From: Sphingobacteriaceae bacterium
GTDB taxonomy: Bacteria > Bacteroidota > Bacteroidia > B-17B0 > Aurantibacillaceae
Length of the DNA stretch: 64,000 nt
Direction of reading: 5' to 3'
Assembly: GCA_947453445.1 (NCBI GenBank)
Contig: CANGGP010000002.1
Span: forward strand, 1 to 64,000
Of this stretch, positions 40,412-49,654 are shown piece after piece. The notes beneath the pieces are model-generated. The model saw only the letters and a list, made by a program, of their open reading frames with translations. It was not told the DNA's origin and did not search any database. A program made the translations under genes and the position numbers. Every line of letters begins with the position of its first letter. Position 1 is the stretch's first letter.

Positions 40412-42484
40412 TTAGTCTGCCAACACCAAGTTTTCCATGCCCACGGTGAGTTTCATCAAGCCCATTTGAATTTGAACTTTTTCATCTTTAATGCTTTCAA
40501 CAATGCCAATTTCTTGGCCGTTCAGCACACGTACTTTTGAGCCTACTTTTAATTGTGGTTTTATTCTTTCAATTTTTTTGGCAGCGAAATTGTTTTTTAA
40601 ATTTTGTTTTTTTAGCTGTTCCTGTTTTTTTGTTTCAGCGGTCACGCCGTCAATAAAGCGTTGAATCACCAGTTTGCGATCTTTTTTGGCATTCCAATCT
40701 TCCATCAAACGCAGGTACTTTTGACCATATTCGGCCAAGTGACTGAGTTCAATTTTCTTTTCACGTTCCTTCTGCATTTTTTCTTCCCAGGTATTAAACA
40801 GCGTGTGGTATTTTTCTTTGGCCATTTTCATCACAAAGGATTCATGTTCCATTTTTTGTTCTTGCCACTCCAATTTAAGTTTTTGTTCTTGCAATTCTGA
40901 TAACAATTTACTTAAGCGAAGTTCGTCCTTGTTTATTTTTTCTTTTGCTTGTTTAATCAAATGCAGCGGAAAACCAATGCGCTCGGCCACTTCAAAGGTG
41001 AAGCTGCTGCCCGGTTCGCCAATAATGAGTTTGTAATATGGTTCGAGTTTTTCAACATCGAACAGCATACTTGCGTTTACGCAACCCTTTAATTTATCGG
41101 CCAATAATTTTACTTTTCCAAAATGTGTGGTGATGATGGCCTTTGCTTTTGAATTCACAATGCTCTCCAAAACGGCTTCAGCAATGGCGCTGCCAAGGTC
41201 GGGATCGGTGCCGCTGCCAAATTCATCCATCAAAATTAAACAGGCTGCATTGGCCTCATTTAAAATTTGTGTCATCGATTTTAACTTGGCGCTATAAGTA
41301 CTTAGCTCATTTTCGATGCTTTGCGTATCGCCAATATCAATGAGTATTTGTTCGAAAAATGAAAAGCTGCTGTTGGCATTCACCGGAATCAACAATCCGC
41401 TTTGTAGCATCAATTGCAATAATCCAATGGTTTTAAGCGCCACGGTTTTACCCCCTGCATTCGGGCCGCTAATGACAATCACGCGCTGATCATCGTTTAG
41501 TTTTGCATTTAGCGGGATGGTTTTTTTGCCTGTTTTTTTATTTTGCAAAAAAAGCAAGGGGTGATATCCATCAATAACATGTAAGGCGTAATCGTTTGTA
41601 AGGCTTGGTAAACAAGCATCCATTTCTTTTGCCAATTGGGCTTTGGCTTTTATAAAATCAACTAAATTTAAAAATTGATGCGATTTTTTTAAGGCTTGGG
41701 CATATGGTTTTATCTCGGCACATAGCGCGCGTAAAATGCGATTTACTTCACGATTTTCATCAATTTCTAATTCGGCCACTTCATTGTTAATGCCCAAACT
41801 CACAAAGGGCTCAATAAAAATGGTTCTTCCGCTTTCACTCTTGCCGTGCACCAAGCCGTTTACCTGCGATTTAAATTCGGCCATTACCGCCAAAGTTCTG
41901 CGGCCGTTGAAAAAACTTTCTTCGTTTTCGCGTAGGATGTCCAATTTTTTTAGTTCCGACACCAGGCTGTAAAAACGCTTGTCGCTTTCTCTTCGTTTTT
42001 CAATTATTTTTTTACGAATTTGATTTAATTCGGCGCTGGCATTGCTTTTTACTTCAGTTTCTTCGTTGATTACTTTGGTGATGGCTTCATTCACAAAGGT
42101 GTTTAGCTCTAATTCCTTGGCCATATCGTGCAAAAATGGCAAGCCTGCTTTGTTGTTTTTGATATAACGAATCAAGGTATTGCAACCTTCAACGGTTTTG
42201 GTTAAGCCTAATAATTGCGCTGCAGGCAGGGCATTGCCGTCGATCAACAAGTAATTTAAGCTGTCGTAAACGCTGTTGTATTCAACCGAAGGAAAAAATC
42301 CTTGGCCATTTAAAACATCAAGTATTTCGCGGCATTGATTTAATAAGGGCCAAATATCTTCGGGTTCTGAAGAAGCGCGCATCTCATCCACCATGGCTTT
42401 TGCTTCGTTGCTAAAACAATTTTTTTTCAGCAAGTCACGGATCTTATTAAACTGAAGCAGTTCGAGGTATTTCTCTTCAAGCAT
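40412..42484 (-). CDS. MutS2-family ATPase lacking a C-terminal Smr domain
   Basis: The 690-residue protein begins MLEEKYLELLQFNKIRDLLKKNCFSNEAKAMV, as MutS2 does, and lacks the MutS mismatch-binding domains. The ATPase has Walker A SGPNAGGKTVALKTIGLL (about residue 338), Walker B CLILMDEFGSGTDPDLGSAIAEAVLE, and IITTHFGKVKLLA as the switch. A long coiled coil follows (about 505-620). The protein ends in a KOW-like beta domain (KVGSKVRVLNGQEIGIVESIKDEKVQIQMGLMKLTVGMENLVL) with no Smr endonuclease. MutS2 acts on branched DNA or on stalled ribosomes. Without Smr only the ATPase/splitting role is expected. It converges on the hairpin-rich intergenic region. Confidence 0.9.
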   Translation of the reverse strand: MLEEKYLELLQFNKIRDLLKKNCFSNEAKAMVDEMRASSEPEDIWPLLNQCREILDVLNGQGFFPSVEYNSVYDSLNYLLIDGNALPAAQLLGLTKTVEGCNTLIRYIKNNKAGLPFLHDMAKELELNTFVNEAITKVINEETEVKSNASAELNQIRKKIIEKRRESDKRFYSLVSELKKLDILRENEESFFNGRRTLAVMAEFKSQVNGLVHGKSESGRTIFIEPFVSLGINNEVAELEIDENREVNRILRALCAEIKPYAQALKKSHQFLNLVDFIKAKAQLAKEMDACLPSLTNDYALHVIDGYHPLLFLQNKKTGKKTIPLNAKLNDDQRVIVISGPNAGGKTVALKTIGLLQLMLQSGLLIPVNANSSFSFFEQILIDIGDTQSIENELSTYSAKLKSMTQILNEANAACLILMDEFGSGTDPDLGSAIAEAVLESIVNSKAKAIITTHFGKVKLLADKLKGCVNASMLFDVEKLEPYYKLIIGEPGSSFTFEVAERIGFPLHLIKQAKEKINKDELRLSKLLSELQEQKLKLEWQEQKMEHESFVMKMAKEKYHTLFNTWEEKMQKEREKKIELSHLAEYGQKYLRLMEDWNAKKDRKLVIQRFIDGVTAETKKQEQLKKQNLKNNFAAKKIERIKPQLKVGSKVRVLNGQEIGIVESIKDEKVQIQMGLMKLTVGMENLVLAD

Positions 42485-42539
42485 GGCGCTTATTTTACAA
42501 ATTACTGTGTTTTTAATAAAAAAGCAATAAAATTAATCA

Positions 42540-42570
42540 TTTGCTTAACGTTTGAATTGTTTTATTTTTG
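42540..42570 (+). promoter_or_regulatory. Consensus promoter of the DUF349 gene
   Basis: TTTG (42540-42543), 19 bases, then TATTTTTG (42563-42570): an exact match to TTTG-N19-TAnnTTTG. The leader to the ATG at 42654 would be about 78 bases. Confidence 0.75.
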
Positions 42571-42653
42571 GGCTTTACAATAAAAATTTGGGGCATTTTC
42601 TATAACTTTATAAAATTAACCGCCAAGCAAACATAGTAACTAAAGAACTTGAA

Positions 42654-44384
42654 ATGAAAAAAGAACTAATTGCAAAACTTGAAGAACTGTTGTTGAAAGA
42701 CACAGGTGAAGTGGCTTCTGAAGTGCGCGCTCTGCAAAAAGAGTATCAAAAATTGTGGACTTCCGAATTCGAAAAAGCCCGTCAAAGCTTTATTGACGAA
42801 GGTGGCCACGTAAAGGAATTCGACTATCCAAAACAAGCCGATGACCATGAATTTGAAAAATTGATTGAAAAATACAATCAATTAAAGAAACAAAACGATG
42901 CTAAAATTGCAGCCGAACAGGCCAAAAATTTAATCATCCGCCAAGAAATTATTGACAAAATAAAAGACCTTACCCACGTGAGCGATCACGTTGGCGCGGC
43001 TTTAAGAATGTTGCAAGAATTGCAAACACAATGGAAAGAAGCCGGGCAAGTTTCTTCACACAAATACAAAGACATTCAATCTGAATACAGCCGCGCGGTA
43101 GAAGACATGTACTACAACATCAAAATTTACCGCGATTTACAGGACCACGATTTAAAAAAGAACTTTGAACACAAAACTGAATTAATTGAAAAATTAAGGG
43201 CGATTCAAAGTCTTGATAACATTAAAGAAGCCGAGCGTTTAATCAAAGTTTATCGCAACGAGTGGGAAGAAATTGGTCCGGTGCCAAACACCAAATGGGA
43301 AGCTTTAAAACACGATTTTAAAACGGTTTTAGATGAAACCTATGCCAAAATAAAATTACATTATACGGGCATTGAAGATCAAAAGGAACAAAATCTTCAA
43401 AGCAAGTTGGTGTTAATTGAAAAAGCCAAAGAATTAATTCAATCGATGGCACAAGCCGGTAAAGCAGCCAAGTGGAACGAAAGCACCGAGAAGTTGATTG
43501 AATTACAAAATGCATGGAAACAAATTGGTAGAACTACTGAAAAGGACAATGAAAAAATTTGGGCCGAGTTCAGAGCGATTTGTGATGATTTTTTTGAGAA
43601 GAAAAGAGAATTTTTTGCAGGCTTAAATGAAAAGTTTGCCGCTAACCGCAAAATAAAAAATGAGTTGATTGCTAAAGCTGAGGCCTTGAAAGACAGCACT
43701 GACTGGCAAAAAACAGGTTTGGATTTAATCCGTTTGCAAGACGAATGGAAAAAATATCCAAGCAATGGTGATAAAGAAGAACCTCGCTTGTTTCAAAAAT
43801 TCAGAAAAGCTTGCAATACATTTTTTGAAGCCAAGAAAAAACAGCAAGAAAGTCTTGAACAAGCCTATGAAGGCAATTTGCAACTGAAGGAAGGTATTCT
43901 TGTAAAACTGCAAGAATTTAAATTGGGTGAAGACAACAATGCCAACCGCGAAGCATTGAAGCAAATCAACCACGAATGGAACGAAGCAGGACATGTGCCG
44001 ATGAAAGACAAAAAGCGTTTAAACGATGCCTTTTATAATTTGTTGGATGGCTTCTACGATCAATTGCACCTCGACAAAAAGGAAAAAGCCGTGATGCAAT
44101 TCAAGAGCAAAGTTGATCGCATGGTGTCGTCGGAAAACAACCATGACCAATTGCGCAAAGAATCTGATTTTCTCCGCAAGCAAATTGAAGAAATCAACGG
44201 TCGCATGCGCACCTACGACAATAACTTGGGTTTCTTTAAAACTGCCAAAGGCAGCAGCAATGCATTTATGAAAGAAATTGAAGAGAAGATTGAAGCGGAA
44301 AAAGCAAAAATTGCAGACTTAACAGCCAAGCGTAAAATTGTAAACGAAGAGTTGGCTAAATTAAGAGAAGGCGAAACAAAATAA
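42654..44384 (+). CDS. DUF349 repeat protein
   Basis: The 576-residue protein is highly charged and helical, built of about five to six DUF349 repeats of some 70-75 residues. Each has the W-x(2)-[AIV]-G pattern (LQTQWKEAGQVS, YRNEWEEIGPVPNTKWEALKHDFK, LQNAWKQIGRTTEKDNEKIWAEFR, INHEWNEAGHVPMKDKKRLNDAF). A C-terminal coiled coil is present (KESDFLRKQIEEINGRM...). There is no signal peptide or membrane helix, so it is cytoplasmic. DUF349 proteins are widespread but uncharacterised. A scaffold role is all that can be inferred. It has its own strong promoter and an 80-base leader. Confidence 0.88.
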   Translation: MKKELIAKLEELLLKDTGEVASEVRALQKEYQKLWTSEFEKARQSFIDEGGHVKEFDYPKQADDHEFEKLIEKYNQLKKQNDAKIAAEQAKNLIIRQEIIDKIKDLTHVSDHVGAALRMLQELQTQWKEAGQVSSHKYKDIQSEYSRAVEDMYYNIKIYRDLQDHDLKKNFEHKTELIEKLRAIQSLDNIKEAERLIKVYRNEWEEIGPVPNTKWEALKHDFKTVLDETYAKIKLHYTGIEDQKEQNLQSKLVLIEKAKELIQSMAQAGKAAKWNESTEKLIELQNAWKQIGRTTEKDNEKIWAEFRAICDDFFEKKREFFAGLNEKFAANRKIKNELIAKAEALKDSTDWQKTGLDLIRLQDEWKKYPSNGDKEEPRLFQKFRKACNTFFEAKKKQQESLEQAYEGNLQLKEGILVKLQEFKLGEDNNANREALKQINHEWNEAGHVPMKDKKRLNDAFYNLLDGFYDQLHLDKKEKAVMQFKSKVDRMVSSENNHDQLRKESDFLRKQIEEINGRMRTYDNNLGFFKTAKGSSNAFMKEIEEKIEAEKAKIADLTAKRKIVNEELAKLREGETK

Positions 44385-44474
44385 GCCGCGAATTTTTTTG
44401 ATTGAATGATAAGGTGATGGGGAAGAATGTAAGCTCACTTAGCTTCAACTTTTCCTCAACCTTAGCCTCAACAC

Positions 44475-45050
44475 TTACACAACATTCATAAAATCTTGAA
44501 CAATTTCTTCGGCTTTGGCACAGGCCTCTTCAAGATTTTCATTTAAAATAAACACATCGAATAACTCGGCGGTTTTCAATTCTTTTTCAGCTTTGGCAAT
44601 ACGGCGTGCGATGCTTTCTTTACTATCTGTGCTACGCGAATGCAAACGTTCTTCCAAAATTTTAATGCTGGGTGGCATAACAAAAACGGCAAGGGCTTTT
44701 TCACCAAATTGGTTTTTTAAATTCAAACCACCCTCCACATCAATGTCAAATATCACGGCCTTGTTTTTGGCCCAAACGCGCTCCACTTCTGCTTTTAAGG
44801 TACCATAATGGGTGCCTGCATACACTTCTTCCCATTCTAAAAACTCGTTGTTGGCCACTTTTTGCTTAAACTCATCTACACTTAAGTAATAATAGTCCTT
44901 GCCATTCACCTCAACGCCGCGTTTAGGTCTGCTGGTGGCTGAAATCGAAAATTCTATTTGATCGGGAAAAGTTTTTAAAATATGACGCACCAAGGTGGTT
45001 TTACCCGAACCCGAAGGGGCAGAAAAGATAATAAGTTTACCACTTAGCAT
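44475..45050 (-). CDS. gmk: Guanylate kinase
   Basis: The ATG at 45050 gives 191 residues, a normal length for Gmk. The P-loop is SAPSGSGKTTLVRHIL. The GMP-binding segment follows with ISATSRPKRGVEVNGKDYYYLSVDEF and FLEWEEVYAGTHYGTLKAEVERV. Then come the nucleotide-kinase core VIFDIDVEGGLNLKNQF and the lid region FVMPPSIKILEERLHSRSTDS. The enzyme phosphorylates GMP to GDP with ATP in the cytoplasm. The tracked TTG start lies on the -7 box, so the ATG two codons on is preferred. It converges on the DUF349 gene with a 90-base gap. Confidence 0.95.
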   Translation of the reverse strand: MLSGKLIIFSAPSGSGKTTLVRHILKTFPDQIEFSISATSRPKRGVEVNGKDYYYLSVDEFKQKVANNEFLEWEEVYAGTHYGTLKAEVERVWAKNKAVIFDIDVEGGLNLKNQFGEKALAVFVMPPSIKILEERLHSRSTDSKESIARRIAKAEKELKTAELFDVFILNENLEEACAKAEEIVQDFMNVV

Positions 45051-45053
45051 CCA

Positions 45054-45082
45054 CAAATATACTAGAAATACCCAAATTCAAA
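45054..45082 (-). promoter_or_regulatory. Promoter of gmk with -7 box three bases before ATG
   Basis: On the minus strand TTTG (45082-45079), 17 bases, TATATTTG (45061-45054). The ATG at 45050 starts four bases after the last G, so the transcript should be leaderless. Confidence 0.65.
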
Positions 45083-45167
45083 TATTTTAGCCCCCTAAGC
45101 TTGTCGACCTCTCATATCTACTTTGGGCCATTGATAATAAATTCAAAGGAAATAAGCTACTTTAGTA

Positions 45168-45175
45168 TATTTTTG
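45168..45175 (+). promoter_or_regulatory. -7 box TATTTTTG before the outer-membrane receptor gene
   Basis: TATTTTTG ends 20 bases before the ATG at 45196 and just before the TTG that the track used as a start. No -33 is seen at normal spacing. Confidence 0.45.
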
Positions 45176-45195
45176 CATTGGTTTTAAACCTTTTG

Positions 45196-47757
45196 ATGAA
45201 ACGATTATCTATATTTCGCCCCAAAATTAAATTGAACATGTTTCGTATTGCTCTTTTTTGTCTCTTTCTATGCTCATTCAAACTCCAAGCGCAGTTTCCG
45301 GGTGGGGGAGGAAAAGACATGATGAAGGTAATGAAAGATATCAAGGGTCGCGTTTACGGTAAAATTATTGATGCCAAAACCAAAAAACCGGTGCCATATG
45401 CCACCGTGATGGTACTTTGGTATAATAAAGACAGTTTATTGGGTGGCGGATTAACAGGCGAAAATGGTGAATTTAATGTCGAGAATTTACCTTCCATGGG
45501 CGGCTTCCGCTTTCGGGTGTCGCAAATTGGATACAAGCGATATGAGATGAAAATTTACATTCAAATGCCAAATAAATTGGAGCAAGATTTAGGGGATTTA
45601 CCGCTTGAATTGGATGCAAAGGTGTTGAATGAAGTAGAAGTTACCACAGAAAAAAATGCAGTGGTGATGTCGATTGATAAACGAACCTACAATGTCGACA
45701 AAGATATTTCAGTGCGCGGTGGTACGGCAGTGGATGTGATGAAAAATGTGCCGGGCGTTACTGTTGATGCCGATGGCAATGCCCAGTTGCGAAACCAAAG
45801 TCCAACCATTTTTGTGGATGGACGACCATCAAACCTAACATTGCAACAAATTCCTGCCGATCAAATTGATCGGGTTGAAATAATTACCAACCCTTCAGTG
45901 AAATACGATGCAAGCGCTACAGGTGGAATACTCAATATTATTTTGAAGAAAAATTTAAAACCCGGTTACAACGGTATGTTTATGACCTATGCCGGCACAG
46001 GCGATCGTTATGGCGGAATGGTGAACCTAAACTTAAAAGAAGGCAGATGGAATTTTACAGGCATGTACAATTACAATCAAGCCATCAACAAAACATTGGG
46101 TTACACACGACGCAAACAACTCGATAGTCTTAAAAATGCCAGCGGCTATTTTAACCAAGACAATACCAGTTGGCAAAGAAACATTTTTAATTTCGGCAAA
46201 GTTGGCGTTGAATACATGATCAACAACCGCAACAGCATTTCGTTAAACACCATGTTAATGGGCGGTCAATTTAAAACCAGCGATGTGCAAATGTTTAGCA
46301 TTCAAGACAAAGACCAAATTGAACGATTGCATGGAAAACGTGTAAATGATCAAAACGCACAATTTCAAAATAAAAACTTGCAATTGCTTTACAAAAAAAC
46401 CTATCCAAAAGCAGGCAAAGAAATTACTGCTGATTTAAACGGTAATTTTAACCGCTCCGATAACGGTTATCTCTTTACCACCTATTCATTTTTAAATCCG
46501 GATACAATCAGTATACCAACCAGCTACCAAAAAAATGTTGGAAGCACCGATGCCACTCAAGGTGTTTTTCAAGTGGATTACACCAATCCAATCACCGAAA
46601 CAAAAAAGTTTGAAGCGGGTATAAAGGCATTTTATAAAGAATCTACGAGCATAAACAATACCTCAAGGGCCAGTTCAAACAATGATGTTTACAAGGCTGA
46701 TAGCATTATGAGCAACCATTATTTTATTCGCGACATGGTAAATGCAGCATATGTGAATTACAACGACAAAACAATTTGGAATATTTCATACCAAGCCGGT
46801 TTAAGGTTCGAGCACTCTTATTACAAAGGGACCATCATCGATAAAAAACAAAGTTTCTCTTACAATTATCCTACCCATCCCGAAGATCTTTTTAAATCGT
46901 TATTCCCCGGCGTTTACCTTTCGAAAAAGATGAGCAATGGTAGCGAATGGCAATTAAACTTTAGTAGAAAAATTCAAAGGCCAAATTTTTTCCAAATGAT
47001 GCCTTTTGTGATGTTTGCCGATAAACAAAATTATAGAATTGGCAATCCGCAATTAAAACCTGAATTCAAAAACATTGGTGAATTAAATTACAACAAAACG
47101 TATAGCAAAGGCAGTTATTTAGGTTCGGGCTACGTACGTTACGAAGAACAACCCATTACCGATGTGGCTTATCCGTCGTTGGGCGACCCAACTGTTTTGG
47201 TGAACACCACCGTAAACGGTCGCAATAGCTGGCGATACGGCATGGAACATACATTTAAATATACTTGGTTTAAAAACTTAGATGCCACCCTAAATCTCAA
47301 TGCATTTTATATTTACATGAAAGGTTTTGCTGATCCTTCGCAACCCGAAATCACAGCCAAAGGTTACGCCGGTAACATCAAAGGCAATGTATCGTATCGG
47401 TTTCCAAAACAGTTAACCTTGCAAGTAAATGGTAATTACGAAACACCTAAAATTTTACTCTTGGGTTCAACAATTCCTGTGTATTCGATGGATGTGTCGA
47501 TTAATAAAATGATTGGCACCAAATGGATACTCAATGCCACACTCAGTGATGCATTTAATTCTCGCAGAATGGGCACACATTACGATACACCATTTTATGT
47601 TCAGGATTTATCGCGTCGCCGTGAAACCCGCTACGTGCGGTTTAACGTAACTTATATTTTTGGTAAAATGGACGCCTCAATTTTTAAACGTGTTAAACAA
47701 AACCGAAATAATTCGAATGATCAAGGTAATCAAGACGGACTTGATTTTGGAAAATAG
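45196..47757 (+). CDS. Outer-membrane beta-barrel protein, TonB-receptor-like (OMP_b-brl_3)
   Basis: From ATG 45196 the protein has 853 residues; a further ATG at 45238 (MFRIALFCLFLCSFKLQAQ) gives a cleaner signal peptide. A CarboxypepD_reg-like domain follows (GRVYGKIIDAKTKKPVPYATVMVLW), then a plug-like domain (GGTAVDVMKNVPGVTVDADGNAQLRNQSPTIFVDGRPS and IPADQIDRVEIITNPSVKYDASATGGILNIILKK). A long beta-barrel with many aromatic girdles and a final strand ending FNVTYIFG completes it. This is the outer_membrane_beta-barrel family related to TonB-dependent receptors. No TonB box is evident. Substrate is unknown. folB begins three bases after its stop. Confidence 0.87.
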   Translation: MKRLSIFRPKIKLNMFRIALFCLFLCSFKLQAQFPGGGGKDMMKVMKDIKGRVYGKIIDAKTKKPVPYATVMVLWYNKDSLLGGGLTGENGEFNVENLPSMGGFRFRVSQIGYKRYEMKIYIQMPNKLEQDLGDLPLELDAKVLNEVEVTTEKNAVVMSIDKRTYNVDKDISVRGGTAVDVMKNVPGVTVDADGNAQLRNQSPTIFVDGRPSNLTLQQIPADQIDRVEIITNPSVKYDASATGGILNIILKKNLKPGYNGMFMTYAGTGDRYGGMVNLNLKEGRWNFTGMYNYNQAINKTLGYTRRKQLDSLKNASGYFNQDNTSWQRNIFNFGKVGVEYMINNRNSISLNTMLMGGQFKTSDVQMFSIQDKDQIERLHGKRVNDQNAQFQNKNLQLLYKKTYPKAGKEITADLNGNFNRSDNGYLFTTYSFLNPDTISIPTSYQKNVGSTDATQGVFQVDYTNPITETKKFEAGIKAFYKESTSINNTSRASSNNDVYKADSIMSNHYFIRDMVNAAYVNYNDKTIWNISYQAGLRFEHSYYKGTIIDKKQSFSYNYPTHPEDLFKSLFPGVYLSKKMSNGSEWQLNFSRKIQRPNFFQMMPFVMFADKQNYRIGNPQLKPEFKNIGELNYNKTYSKGSYLGSGYVRYEEQPITDVAYPSLGDPTVLVNTTVNGRNSWRYGMEHTFKYTWFKNLDATLNLNAFYIYMKGFADPSQPEITAKGYAGNIKGNVSYRFPKQLTLQVNGNYETPKILLLGSTIPVYSMDVSINKMIGTKWILNATLSDAFNSRRMGTHYDTPFYVQDLSRRRETRYVRFNVTYIFGKMDASIFKRVKQNRNNSNDQGNQDGLDFGK

Positions 47758-47760
47758 AAA

Positions 47761-48111
47761 ATGAATAAAATAAATATTGAAGGAATAAAATTGTATGCAT
47801 ACCACGGCTGCTTAAACGAAGAAGCCATTATTGGCGGAAATTATATTGTGGATGTGAACATGCTGACTGATTTTTCAGAGGCTGCTGAAACCGACGACCT
47901 GCTTAAAACCATTGATTACTGTGCCATTTATGAAATTTGTAAAACAGAAATGGCCATTCGCAGTAAACTCATCGAGCAAGTTGGTCAACGCATCTTTGAG
48001 CATATTAAAAAAGATTTTCCCCAAGTAACAAAATTGCATGTTAAATTAACCAAACTGGTTCCCCCAATCAATGGCAATGTTGAACGCGTAAGCATTGAAA
48101 TAGCCGACTAA
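47761..48111 (+). CDS. folB: Dihydroneopterin aldolase
   Basis: The 116-residue protein opens INIEGIKLYAYHGCLNEEAIIGGNYIVDVNML, with the GxxGxxxxE-type substrate residues and the conserved Tyr and His. It continues TIDYCAIYEICKTEMAIRSKLIEQVGQRIFEHI and ends VHVKLTKLVPPINGNVERVSIEI (key Lys near KLTK). It converts 7,8-dihydroneopterin to 6-hydroxymethyl-dihydropterin and glycolaldehyde in folate synthesis and forms octamers. Length is typical. It lies three bases after the receptor gene and ten before thiL, so all three may be one transcript. Confidence 0.93.
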   Translation: MNKINIEGIKLYAYHGCLNEEAIIGGNYIVDVNMLTDFSEAAETDDLLKTIDYCAIYEICKTEMAIRSKLIEQVGQRIFEHIKKDFPQVTKLHVKLTKLVPPINGNVERVSIEIAD

Positions 48112-48121
48112 ATAAAACATT

Positions 48122-49168
48122 ATGGAATTTGATAACTCAACACGCACAGAACTGTCGCAATTAGGCGAATTTGGATTGATTCAACACCTTAGCCAATACG
48201 TTGAAATAAATCAAGAGTCAACATTAAAAGGCATTGGAGATGATGCCGCGGTGTTGGATTACGGCAATCTGAAAACCGTTATCAGTACCGATATGTTGGT
48301 GGAAGGCGTTCATTTTGACTTAACCTACATGCCGCTAAAACATTTGGGTTACAAAAGTGTGGTGGTGAACTTAAGCGACATTTATGCCATGAACGCCCAA
48401 CCACGCCAAATATTGGTGTCGATTGCGCTTTCGAGCCGCTTTAGTTTAGAAGCTGCTGAAGAATTGTACGCGGGGATGCTGTTGGCCTGTAAAAAATACA
48501 ACATCGATTTAGTTGGTGGCGATACCACATCAAGCCATAGCGGCTTGGTGATCAGCATCACTGCTTTGGGCACTGCAAACGAATCAGATTTGGTTTACCG
48601 CAATGGCGCAAAAGAAGGAAATTTATTGTGTGTTAGCGGTGATTTGGGTGGCGCTTACATGGGATTGCAAGTATTGGAGCGAGAAAAAGCCGTGTACAAA
48701 GAAAATCCAAAACTTCAACCTGATTTAGAAGGCAAAGATTATATTCTGCAACGTCAATTACGACCAGAAGCCCGTCAAGACATTATCGACTTACTCAAGA
48801 ATATACAAGTGAAGCCCACAGCCATGATCGATATCAGCGATGGTTTGTCTTCCGAAATATTACACCTCTGTACACAATCTAATGTAGGTATTGAGTTGTA
48901 TGAGGAAAAAATTCCAATCGATCCATTAACATACGATACGGCCCGAGAATTTAATTTGGATCCCACACTTTGTGCCTTAAGCGGCGGCGAAGATTATGAA
49001 TTACTTTTTACGGTTGATATGAAGGACTATGATAAAATCAAAAATTCATTGGATATTTCAATCATTGGTCATATCACCAATTTTTCAAAAGGAAAATTGA
49101 TGGTATCTAAATCGGGAACTGTACACGAAATCACGGCACAAGGTTGGAATGCTTTGTTGAAAAAGTAA
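48122..49168 (+). CDS. thiL: Thiamine-phosphate kinase
   Basis: The 348-residue protein has the PurM/ThiL fold. Its markers are LSQLGEFGLIQHLSQY, KGIGDDAAVLDYG (metal and ATP Asp pair), TDMLVEGVHFDLTYMPLKHLGYKSVVVNLSDIYAMNAQPRQILVSIALS, DLVGGDTTSSHSGLVISITALG, MIDISDGLSSEILHL and CALSGGEDYELLF. It phosphorylates thiamine monophosphate to the pyrophosphate cofactor with ATP. The length is near that of E. coli ThiL (325). It ends 12 bases before the convergent gldH gene. Other thi genes are not in the window. Confidence 0.95.
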   Translation: MEFDNSTRTELSQLGEFGLIQHLSQYVEINQESTLKGIGDDAAVLDYGNLKTVISTDMLVEGVHFDLTYMPLKHLGYKSVVVNLSDIYAMNAQPRQILVSIALSSRFSLEAAEELYAGMLLACKKYNIDLVGGDTTSSHSGLVISITALGTANESDLVYRNGAKEGNLLCVSGDLGGAYMGLQVLEREKAVYKENPKLQPDLEGKDYILQRQLRPEARQDIIDLLKNIQVKPTAMIDISDGLSSEILHLCTQSNVGIELYEEKIPIDPLTYDTAREFNLDPTLCALSGGEDYELLFTVDMKDYDKIKNSLDISIIGHITNFSKGKLMVSKSGTVHEITAQGWNALLKK

Positions 49169-49180
49169 AAACGAAAAGGT

Positions 49181-49654
49181 TTATTTACTCTTTTCAATTT
49201 CAAATCCAAAATCCATCACCAAAGGCAGTGGATCAACACGCATGCCTTGTTCAAATTCAAAATGGTATTTTCCAGCCAATGGAAAACGAACATTTTTCTT
49301 GATTGGTACTTTAAAGTCGAAAATGTCTCCGGCGCCACTTCCCAACCATTCGCCTTTTTGATTGGATAAAATGACTTCCATGGTGTCGTTGGTGGTTTTT
49401 CCGTCGGGATAAACAGTTTTTACGAATAAAAAAATATTGTTGTAGGGATATGAATCGGCATGACGCACCATTAATGACACATTGTTCAAACTTTGGGTAT
49501 CGGTAATTTCCAAATCAAAAACAGCCTTTTCTTTTGCAGGCCATTCATTGTCGTTAAAGGTATAATACTTACTAAACACAACTTGTTTGCCGCATGAAAT
49601 AAAAAGCGCCATCATTGCTAAAAAAAACAGCGACTTCAGGTTTTTAGTTTGCAT
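49181..49654 (-). CDS. gldH: Gliding motility lipoprotein GldH
   Basis: The tracked ORF begins within the preceding gene. The ATG at 49654, overlapping its end by 11 bases, gives 157 residues with a lipoprotein signal (SLFFLAMMALFISC). The mature chain VVFSKYYTFNDNEWPAKEKAVFDLEITDTQSLNNVSLMVRHADSYPYNNIFLFV and ...GAGDIFDFKVPIKKNVRFPLAGKYHFEFEQGMRVDPLPLVMDFGFEI are characteristic of GldH. GldH is an envelope lipoprotein needed for gliding and for stable GldK/GldN-type T9SS components in Flavobacterium. Here it follows the RicT/PSP1 gene, an order often kept in the phylum. Four predicted T9SS cargoes in the window agree with it. Confidence 0.9.
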   Translation of the reverse strand: MQTKNLKSLFFLAMMALFISCGKQVVFSKYYTFNDNEWPAKEKAVFDLEITDTQSLNNVSLMVRHADSYPYNNIFLFVKTVYPDGKTTNDTMEVILSNQKGEWLGSGAGDIFDFKVPIKKNVRFPLAGKYHFEFEQGMRVDPLPLVMDFGFEIEKSK

